This document shows positions 53,722 through 59,503 of a DNA stretch of 59,503 nt, in pieces. This stretch comes from Burkholderiales bacterium (lineage in GTDB: Bacteria; Pseudomonadota; Gammaproteobacteria; Burkholderiales; Burkholderiaceae_C). The notes beneath the pieces were generated by a model, which made no database searches, was not told where the DNA came from, and saw only the letters and a program-made list of their open reading frames with translations. Position numbers and translations under genes: made by a program. The stretch spans positions 1-59,503 of the forward strand of contig RXJV01000076.1 of NCBI GenBank assembly GCA_003963075.1, written 5' to 3'. The stretch's first letter is position 1; the number at the start of each line of letters is the position of its first letter.

Positions 53722-53846
53722 TACCCGACGTGGTCGGTGCTTTGTGTGAGTCGTGTGCACTGGGCCGGCGGCACACCTTGGGCGTCATCCTCCACGACGC
53801 CAAGTAAGCGCCGCGCGGAGGGCTCCGGCCGGACGCCAGCGCGACC

Positions 53847-54974
53847 TCAGTTGATCGTGCTGTCGACCATGGCCTGAAGCAATTCCGCCCGGCTCAGCTC
53901 CTTGCCCTGGAACCGCACGACGCCGAAGGTGTCGTCAATGAGGTAGTCGCCGTCCTTGTAGACGTGGACATGTATGCCGCGCTCCTGGGGCCGCTCGGCC
54001 GTCCAGAGCACGGCAGGCGTGGATGCCCAGACCTGGAACGGCAACCCCGCGTAATCGTCGAGGTTGACCTCTTTCGTGACGTCGACGTACTGGTTGGCAC
54101 GACTGAACTGGTCGTGGAGCGGCTTGAGGGGCGTCGATGCGATGGGCCCTTTGCTCTTGGTGTTGTCCCGCCCGCAGTGCCCGCACAAGTGCTTGACGTG
54201 CGGCTGCCTGGCGAAATCGCCCAGATCCAGGTGCGGGAAGCCGCAGTCGCGGCAGTTGATGCAGCCCATCGCCTTCCCGTGCTCGAGCGACAGAACGAAT
54301 TCCAGGGCCGACGGCGGGGTCAGGTGGACCTTGGTGATTTCGTCGTTGCCGAACAGGTTGTATTCGGCGTTGTAGTGCAGGGAGAGCGCCTTGAAATCCT
54401 GATCGATGACCTTGTCCTCACCCGGGTTCTGCCGCACGTGGACATGGATCTTGGGGCGCCGCGGCGCGGACTTCCCCTTGTGGCTAAAGGCCGGCGGCAT
54501 GGAGCACCAGATACCCACCTCGGCGTAGTCCTTGATCTTGATGTGGTGCGGATCGACCACGTAGGACATCGGCTGATCGTGATACGAGCAGTGGACCTTG
54601 CCGCTCGCCTCCGCATTGGCGATGTCGCCCAAGGTGCCCCAGTGCCGCTGGTGCACGCGACACCACCAGCGCTGCGCGCCGTTGCGAAACTTGCCCGCAT
54701 CGACGATGTCGCAGTCCAGCACCGCGTCGTCGCCTTCCTGGGCGGGGAAGCTGCCGATCAGATCTTCGCTGGAGACCGCGATGTTGCCGAGGGTGCGGCC
54801 ATACGACCAGCAGATTGCTTCACGGGTTTCCACGGGCTGGCCCAGCGGCTGCACCTGCTGCTCGTAGCCCAGCAACCGCTGCCCGGTCTTCCTGGCGGGC
54901 TTGACGGAAACATCCCAGTCAAAGCCCCAAAGCTCAATGCGGCCGCCAGCGCCGACCCGTCGCTCGATTTCCAT
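53847..54974 (-). CDS. Cys/His-rich protein with internal duplication, function unknown
   Basis: A 375-residue protein. Candidate zinc ligands: Cys105/His108, Cys129/His132, and a cluster CINCRDCGFPHLDLGDFARQ then PHVKHLCGHCGRDN (Cys238, 241, 244, 264, 267). Two related segments, 153-180 and 312-338, both have W-x-S-x-P followed by an IHVHV stretch (177-180 and 335-338), so the protein seems to hold a repeated beta domain with a zinc ribbon between. No signal peptide or membrane segment. No family was recognised. Divergent from the MOSC/ATL gene. Confidence 0.6.
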   Translation of the reverse strand: MEIERRVGAGGRIELWGFDWDVSVKPARKTGQRLLGYEQQVQPLGQPVETREAICWSYGRTLGNIAVSSEDLIGSFPAQEGDDAVLDCDIVDAGKFRNGAQRWWCRVHQRHWGTLGDIANAEASGKVHCSYHDQPMSYVVDPHHIKIKDYAEVGIWCSMPPAFSHKGKSAPRRPKIHVHVRQNPGEDKVIDQDFKALSLHYNAEYNLFGNDEITKVHLTPPSALEFVLSLEHGKAMGCINCRDCGFPHLDLGDFARQPHVKHLCGHCGRDNTKSKGPIASTPLKPLHDQFSRANQYVDVTKEVNLDDYAGLPFQVWASTPAVLWTAERPQERGIHVHVYKDGDYLIDDTFGVVRFQGKELSRAELLQAMVDSTIN

Positions 54975-55209
54975 GCCTCACCCCTCCCAGATGAGGACCA
55001 CGACAGCTGACAGTCCAAGCACCCGGTGAACTTGATGTGAGCCGATTATCCCGCGCGACGCTGGCCAGGCGCGGCGCTGAGACGTTGGCCCGGCCGCGGC
55101 CGAGCTGCCGCTGACATCGGTTTCTACGGCGCCGGCACGCAGCGGAGAGAATGCCGCCGCTCAAGGCCACAAGACGCCTGCCACTTCACGCCCATATCCG
55201 CCCTTCACG

Positions 55210-55974
55210 ATGACCTACGCCACGCTGCGCGAGACCCACGCATCCAGCCTGACCCGTCACCCCGGCCAACGACCCGATGAGCTTGATTGGCGCCTGGCCG
55301 GCGAACTGAAGGCCATCTACAGCCGGGTAGGCAAGGAGCCTGCCCCACGGCGGATCCTGCGAGCCGAGACCATGGCGAACTACGGCATCGTGGGTGACCG
55401 GCACGCCTGTCCACATTCACCACGCCAGCTACTCATCGCCGGCGATCCCGCATATCAGCAGTTCGAGCTTCCGGAAGCGGCCCTGCGCGAGAACGTGCGT
55501 GTCAGCTTCTCGACCCTCGACCTGCGGTCAGGCGACCTCCTTCGCATCGGGCCCGACGTCGTGCTGTGGCTCACCTTCCACTGTGAGCCGTGCAGCCTCT
55601 TGGAGCGCCGGTGTCCGGGCACCATCAAGTCGATCGGCCATCACCGCGGCATGCTGGCGCGCGTGCTGCGCGGCGGCACGTTCACGGCGCGCGACGAGGT
55701 CTTCATCGCCAGGTCTTCGATACCGGCCATGAGTAACGACTGGCAGGTGCGTGTGCGTGGCGTGGCGAACGCCGTGCCAGACGGGCACTACATCATCTAC
55801 CGTCAGTTGGCAGAGATGGCCGGCGTCGCCAACGCGTATTGCCGCGCGTTTCCGAAGGTGCTGTCGAAGCTGCCACCCGACGTGGCCGGCCGGGTTCGAG
55901 GAGGCGCCAGCTCGCTGCCAGGCCCGCAATGGACTGGCGCAGAGCTCTACGACGTCAGCGAGCATTTCGCCTGA
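55210..55974 (+). CDS. MOSC domain protein with alkyltransferase-like C-terminal domain
   Basis: A 254-residue protein. Residues about 46-170 read as a MOSC domain: ANYGIVGDRHACPHSPRQLL is the conserved GDRH stretch, followed by ALRENVRVSFSTLDLRSGDL and the Cys pair FHCEPC (125, 128), typical sulfur-carrier Cys. Residues about 178-245 resemble the DNA-binding half of O6-alkylguanine transferases (VPDGHYIIYRQLAEMAGVAN), but the PCHR acceptor Cys is absent, as in ATL proteins. This domain pairing is unusual. Identity of the second domain is an inference. Confidence 0.65.
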   Translation: MTYATLRETHASSLTRHPGQRPDELDWRLAGELKAIYSRVGKEPAPRRILRAETMANYGIVGDRHACPHSPRQLLIAGDPAYQQFELPEAALRENVRVSFSTLDLRSGDLLRIGPDVVLWLTFHCEPCSLLERRCPGTIKSIGHHRGMLARVLRGGTFTARDEVFIARSSIPAMSNDWQVRVRGVANAVPDGHYIIYRQLAEMAGVANAYCRAFPKVLSKLPPDVAGRVRGGASSLPGPQWTGAELYDVSEHFA

Positions 55975-56005
55975 CGGGCCCGCCGCCTGGCCGGGGAGTG
56001 CCGGT

Positions 56006-56419
56006 CTAGCGGGAGTAGCTCGCGCCGTCGACGTCAAAGCCCGCCGCGGATAGCAGCGTCCGCACGCCGGAGAACTCCTCGGGACCGCCGAAGAACGGAC
56101 CGTCAGGCTTGTGGTGGAGGAAGAAGGCACCCTGCAACAGCCCGCAGTGGACACAGGCGTTGGCCCAACTCACCTCGCCGACCGTCTTCGAGAAGAGCGG
56201 CTTGTAGTTCGGCGCCTTCGACGCGAGTCCAGCTTTCACGGCGGCCGGCAGGCTGCTGAGACTGAGTTCGTAGACAAAGGTGGCCGCCTCCAAGCGGTCG
56301 GGCTCTTCGTCGGGCTCGAACTCTTCGAGATCGGCAACCTGCAGGGCATGGACGGGCGTCTGCTTGCCGCACTTCCAGCATGAGATGTCTGCCGACACCA
56401 GCTCGATCGGCCCGAACAA
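56006..56419 (-). CDS. Small protein with two CxxC pairs (zinc-ribbon-like)
   Basis: A 137-residue protein with ADISCWKCGKQTPVHAL near the start and NACVHCGLLQGAFFLHHKP in the second half; four Cys in two CxxC pairs could hold one zinc. The remainder is mixed, with FEPDEEPDRLEAATFVYELS as an acidic linker. Start codon is TTG at 56419, no ATG is available, and a GTG 21 bases later is also possible. It begins 20 bases after the TcmP stop in the same direction and so may be the last gene of that operon. No family recognised. Confidence 0.55.
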   Translation of the reverse strand: MFGPIELVSADISCWKCGKQTPVHALQVADLEEFEPDEEPDRLEAATFVYELSLSSLPAAVKAGLASKAPNYKPLFSKTVGEVSWANACVHCGLLQGAFFLHHKPDGPFFGGPEEFSGVRTLLSAAGFDVDGASYSR

Positions 56420-56439
56420 CTTGGTGAAGGGATGCTGGC

Positions 56440-57720
56440 TTATGCTCCGTCCACCTTGAACGAGAAGCTGAACGCCCCTTGGGGCGGCCGGCGCAAAACA
56501 TGCTCGGGCTTAAGATGCACGCGCGCGCTGGACGGTACGCCGTCGTCGCCCAGCACCTGAACCTGCTGATGCGCGCTCAGCCTGAGCAATGCCGTCTCGA
56601 CCATGTCGCGCGTGGCCGGCGTCGTGTTGATCAGCCGCATGAAGAACTGCTCGAAGCTGATGCCGTCGGGCACCTCGCTAAGGAGCCGGGGGATCTGCTC
56701 CAGCATGGTGTCTTGACTGACGGTGGCGGCCACGTCCGAGAAATCGAATCCAGTCTGCAGCTTGCCGGTGTCGTCCAGCTTGCCGATGTAGCCGGTGCTG
56801 AACATGTTGAAACCAGCGCCGCCGTAGTGGGCGAAGTGGTTGTGATGCTCCCAATGGGTCGACGCCATCACATCGCGGGCTTTCCAGTGCTGCGACAGGT
56901 GCAGCAGCCAGAAGTCGCCGAAACCCTGCTCGGGCCGAATGAAGAACGGTGTGTGGAACTTCGCCGTCGAGGCCCGCGTCACGTCCTCATACAGGTTGGC
57001 TTGCAATGCCACGCGCCACCACGGCGACTTCTTGAGCTCGTCGATCTCCGCCGCGGTCATCCCGCTGCGAATGCCGGTGGCGGCCGTGAACTGGCGCAGG
57101 TTCTTCGGATCGAGGAACTTGATCAGCGCATCTACGTAGAACGTCAGGATGACCTCGGCCTTGGCCAGCCTGCTGAAGATGTCGCTCAGGCACTGCATGG
57201 GCACGGCCGAGTAGCCGTACTGGTCGAGAACGAAGAGCGCCCGGCCTGATCTGATGCTGCGAGCCTCGCAACGCTTGATCACGGCATCGCTGTGGTCGGC
57301 GAACTGGCCATGGACCAGTCGGATCCGCTGGGAGGCCAAGGCTTGGCCATGGTTGCGTTGGACAAGCAAGTTGCGCAGGAATTCCAGCGCCGACGGACAT
57401 TCGTCGATGCAGATCAACTCGACGTCGATGTCGATGGGCTTGCGACGGTCCTGGCGCGTCATCACCAGGTACTTGGCCTCCTCGATGGCCTCAAGGATAA
57501 CCAGCGGCGATCCAGGCACTTCCCGGCCGTCCTCGTTGACGTAAAGGCCGCCGCCGCAGAAGCCGTCAACGATGGTCATCCTGATCTGTTCACGCTGCAG
57601 GCGCGAAAACAAGGTCAGGAAGTACTTGATGAGGTAGTTGCGAAGCAGCGCATGCTTGACTTCGCTATGGCGCTTCAGCAGCGGGGGCGTACTCCCCCAA
57701 ACCCAGTCGTAATGTGGCAT
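56440..57720 (-). CDS. tcmP: Three-Cys-motif partner protein TcmP
   Basis: Partner of the DUF5131 three-Cys protein next to it. The 426-residue product has methyltransferase-like landmarks: MTIVDGFCGGGLYV at residues 48-61 (motif I, Asp52), LICIDECPSALEFL at 102-115 (motif II) and ALFVLDQYGYSAVP at 161-174 (motif IV-like). They suggest a Rossmann fold that binds SAM or a nucleotide, but no target or reaction is known. The C-terminal half (PAQ-free, helical, ending FSFSFKVDGA) has no recognised domain. Starts 106 bases after the DUF5131 stop; a gap of this size weakens but does not rule out co-transcription. Confidence 0.82.
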   Translation of the reverse strand: MPHYDWVWGSTPPLLKRHSEVKHALLRNYLIKYFLTLFSRLQREQIRMTIVDGFCGGGLYVNEDGREVPGSPLVILEAIEEAKYLVMTRQDRRKPIDIDVELICIDECPSALEFLRNLLVQRNHGQALASQRIRLVHGQFADHSDAVIKRCEARSIRSGRALFVLDQYGYSAVPMQCLSDIFSRLAKAEVILTFYVDALIKFLDPKNLRQFTAATGIRSGMTAAEIDELKKSPWWRVALQANLYEDVTRASTAKFHTPFFIRPEQGFGDFWLLHLSQHWKARDVMASTHWEHHNHFAHYGGAGFNMFSTGYIGKLDDTGKLQTGFDFSDVAATVSQDTMLEQIPRLLSEVPDGISFEQFFMRLINTTPATRDMVETALLRLSAHQQVQVLGDDGVPSSARVHLKPEHVLRRPPQGAFSFSFKVDGA

Positions 57721-57826
57721 CGCGTGGCGCTGCTGCGCTCTGGTTCTCCCAGCACGCGAATGTGCACGCCCGCTAACGGAGCATCAAGATACATGTGGCG
57801 CGCCGCCGACAGCAGCGCGTTGCAGA

Positions 57827-58579
57827 TCAGGCGCACAACTGCACCGCTGCGGCCGGCATCTCGTCCCACGTGCGGCCGTTGAGCTCGCGGCCGTTGGCAG
57901 CCTTCGCCCGACGCTTGCCGTCGGCACCCCAACCACCCCATTGCTTGAAGAAGAAGGCAACCTCCTGCTCCTGGCATTGCTCACGCACCGACTCGACCCA
58001 TTCCATCTTCATGGGCCTGGCCTTCGGGCCGGACTCGCCGCCGACGATGACCCAATGGATGTCCTTGAGGTTCAGCTCGCCGACGTCCGACAGCAAGGGT
58101 TCCACCGAGAGGAACCGGATCCGAGCTGGCACGGTCCGCAGATGGTCGATCCGCGGCACGCCGTACTTCTTGTCCTCCACCGACACACCCAGCCAGGCGT
58201 TGTCGGGCACGGTGCGCGTGCGGAAAAAGCGCGCCATGCGAGCGGCACGCTTTGTCAGGATTTGGTAGGTGTGATGAGGGGTCTGCTCGATGACGGCGAA
58301 GACCTGCTCGATGTAGGCGTCCGGCACGCGGTCGTGGAACAGGTCCGACATCGAGTTGACGAAGTACACCGTGGGCTTCTTGCGCTTGAGCGGGTCGTTC
58401 AAGCGCTCAGGCAACAGCGTCAGCGCGAAGCCGTTCTCATAGCCGGGCGTGCCCATCGCATTGAGCCGCTTGGCCATGGTTTCGGCATAGCAGTTCTTGC
58501 ATCCCGGAGACAGCTTGGTGCACCCAACGGTCGGGTTCCAAGTCTGCTCCGTCCATTCGATCTTGCTGGTTGTCGTCAT
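57827..58579 (-). CDS. DUF5131 (phage Gp37/Gp68-like) three-Cys-motif protein
   Basis: A 250-residue protein with TWNPTVGCTKLSPGCKNCYA at the start: Cys20, Cys27 and Cys30 in a C-x6-C-x2-C pattern, which could hold an iron-sulfur cluster in a radical-SAM-like enzyme (inference). Other family landmarks: FVNSMSDLFHDRVPDAYIEQ, LTKRAARMARFF, WVIVGGESGPKARPMK and AFFFKQWGGWG. Reaction unknown. Its start overlaps the S24 repressor's stop (58576-58579), which makes it the first enzyme gene under that repressor's promoter. Confidence 0.88.
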   Translation of the reverse strand: MTTTSKIEWTEQTWNPTVGCTKLSPGCKNCYAETMAKRLNAMGTPGYENGFALTLLPERLNDPLKRKKPTVYFVNSMSDLFHDRVPDAYIEQVFAVIEQTPHHTYQILTKRAARMARFFRTRTVPDNAWLGVSVEDKKYGVPRIDHLRTVPARIRFLSVEPLLSDVGELNLKDIHWVIVGGESGPKARPMKMEWVESVREQCQEQEVAFFFKQWGGWGADGKRRAKAANGRELNGRTWDEMPAAAVQLCA

Positions 58580-59211
58580 CGTGCAGCTCCCTGCGTTGCA
58601 AGCTTAGCCCTCGGTGAGGGATTCGCTAGATTTCTGATGATCCCCTTCACCACGCCAAGGACATTGAATGTTCGCGTGGGGCGTCGGGGCATTAAGCCGG
58701 CCTGGTGCGGCACAAGACGCGCACCATGTCGGTCAACTTGCAATTCCTTGATGGTGTAGTCCCCATCGATCTCGGCGACGACGATGTCGCCCGGTACAGC
58801 CTGGCTGGCAGTCTCAACAACCGCAACGTCGCCGCTCAGGATGCCGGCATCGGCCATCGACTCACCCCTGACTTTGACGAACACGGTCTTCGACGGATGG
58901 GCCACGAGCAGCTGATCCAGCGTCTGCGCCTGGACCAGACCGGTGACGCTGTGATCGGCGCCGAAGCCGGCGCGCACCTCGTCTTCGCTGATCTCCAACG
59001 TGAAGAACTCTGCCCCTGGTGCGAGCCGCCCGCCAGACGACTTGCTGAGATGCCCGCTGTCAATGAGCCGCTGAGCCATCTTGTAGGCGGCGTTCTTGGC
59101 CTCGAAGCCCAAGGCCTTGGCGATCACGGCATAGGACGGAAGGCACCCTAGTCGCGCATAGAGATCGCGCAGCACGCGAAGGTGTCTCTGGTCGTTGTTG
59201 GGTCGGGCCAT
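58576..59211 (-). CDS. S24-family (UmuD/LexA-like) self-cleaving repressor
   Basis: A 211-residue repressor: N-terminal HTH (PSYAVIAKALGFEAKNAAYK) and a C-terminal S24 peptidase. Self-cleavage site Ala81-Gly82 in DEVRAGFGADHS; nucleophile Ser118 in VKVRGESMADAG; Lys155 in GDYTIKELQVD. LLVAHPSKTVFVK and FNVLGVVKGIIRNL resemble UmuD. All catalytic parts are present, so it should respond to RecA-ssDNA (DNA damage). Transcribed with the DUF5131 gene. Two dyads lie before it; it may regulate itself and the enzymes. Confidence 0.88.
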   Translation of the reverse strand: MARPNNDQRHLRVLRDLYARLGCLPSYAVIAKALGFEAKNAAYKMAQRLIDSGHLSKSSGGRLAPGAEFFTLEISEDEVRAGFGADHSVTGLVQAQTLDQLLVAHPSKTVFVKVRGESMADAGILSGDVAVVETASQAVPGDIVVAEIDGDYTIKELQVDRHGARLVPHQAGLMPRRPTRTFNVLGVVKGIIRNLANPSPRAKLATQGAAR

Positions 59212-59217
59212 GTCGCC

Positions 59218-59246
59218 ATATTAATGGACTTTCGTCCACTAATCAA
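59218..59246 (-). promoter_or_regulatory. Promoter of the S24/DUF5131/TcmP operon, probably leaderless
   Basis: Minus strand: TTGATT at 59246-59241, a 17-base spacer, then TAATAT at 59223-59218. The start site would fall 7 bases further, at 59211, the A of the ATG, so the mRNA is probably leaderless, like that of some phage repressors. The dyad at 59221-59242 fills the spacer, where a bound repressor would block polymerase. Confidence 0.7.
59221..59242. promoter_or_regulatory. Candidate operator 1
   Basis: Inverted repeat TTAATGGAC (59221-59229) and GTCCACTAA (59234-59242) around TTTC, with one mismatch per arm. It lies across the promoter spacer of the S24 repressor gene. Confidence 0.65.
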
Positions 59247-59258
59247 GTGAACGGTTGG

Positions 59259-59271
59259 TGGACGAGGTCCA
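59259..59271. promoter_or_regulatory. Candidate operator 2
   Basis: TGGAC-GAG-GTCCA, sharing the half-sites of operator 1, but with a 3-base rather than 4-base centre. It lies 12 to 30 bases upstream of the -35 box. Two sites with the same half-site make a repressor target more convincing. Confidence 0.6.
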
Positions 59272-59430
59272 GCTGCGGCCCGGCGGGCTCGGGAGGTGGC
59301 GACGCGGGGTTGTGTCTGGTCGAGCGTCGGCCAAGGCCCTCCCCTGGCCTCGGCCGCGACGACGAACGTCGTTCGAGCCGCCTACCATCCGCACAAGCGG
59401 CCGCTACAGCCGCATTGAGGGAGAGAACAG

Positions 59431-59503
59431 ATGGATGTGTTTCCCGAGCCGGGTGCTGGATGGACCCAACACCGGATGCACACCTACGTGGCGACCCGGC
59501 CGG
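59431..59503 (+). CDS. Start of a gene truncated by the window end
   Basis: ATG at 59431 preceded by GAGGGAG 7 bases upstream and followed by an open frame to the end of the window (MDVFPEPGAGWTQHRMHTYV). Only 24 residues are visible, no domain can be named. Diverges from the S24 repressor gene, 219 bases away, so could be under its operators too. Confidence 0.5.
   Translation, partial: MDVFPEPGAGWTQHRMHTYVATRP

Noticed and set aside
53722-53846. Remnant of IS3 orfB after orfA
   Set aside because: No frame with orfB motifs could be read; only a short unassigned stretch remains.

Overview
The window is GC-rich DNA (roughly two thirds G+C or more) from a betaproteobacterium, most likely order Burkholderiales near Rubrivivax, Roseateles or Leptothrix. 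That is an inference from gene content, not from a marker gene. It rests on a small Trp-rich TIGR04438-type protein, neighbours such as uppP, map-glnD and a PIMT-type gene beside tolC, a MoxR-DUF58-transglutaminase cluster, and GC-rich dispersed hairpin repeats between genes. Genes are closely packed, with many ATGA stop/start overlaps.

Core part (1-52.6 kb). Two tRNA-Val(CAC) genes precede dnaQ and lgt. Then come a periplasmic TPR protein, a LysR regulator divergent from ilvD, cytochrome c, acs, a YqhA membrane protein and class I fumarase. A secreted esterase, an MscS channel and a deacetylase-like protein follow. Next is a MoxR-DUF58-TgpA-MltB cluster broken by a 1.75-kb insertion (15.35-17.1 kb): two 24-bp inverted REP-like repeats enclosing an HExxH toxin-like fragment and a small membrane protein, then a REP-associated tyrosine transposase. 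After this come an MFS exporter and a TetR regulator, comEC, RidA, dsbB, a periplasmic binding protein, gamma-glutamyltranspeptidase, a DUF1501/DUF1800 pair and scoAB with a divergent PAS-LuxR regulator. They are followed by a prolyl-hydroxylase-like oxygenase and yaaA, a BigR-type sulfur-stress locus (BigR, two YedE-like halves and a divergent persulfide-dioxygenase-like enzyme), tolC, a PIMT-like methyltransferase, a TetR regulator, uppP, map, glnD, mnmH, several membrane proteins and a DUF3501/Fe-S/rubrerythrin cluster.

Accessory part (52.6-59.5 kb). Behind a tRNA-Ala(CGC) with the G3:U70 identity pair the DNA changes character. There is a truncated ATPase-like gene, an IS3 orfA remnant, a 375-residue Cys/His-rich protein with an internal duplication, a MOSC protein with an alkyltransferase-like tail, and a small two-CxxC protein. 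Next to these is an operon on the minus strand: a UmuD/LexA-like S24 repressor, a DUF5131 (Gp37/Gp68) three-Cys protein, and its three-Cys-motif partner TcmP, which carries methyltransferase-like motifs. The repressor promoter contains two TGGAC/GTCCA dyads and appears to give a leaderless transcript. This inducible pair of putative nucleic-acid or metabolite-modifying enzymes is the best candidate here for an undescribed system. The island's right boundary lies beyond the window.

All calls come from reading the sequence and remembered family motifs; no database search was run.
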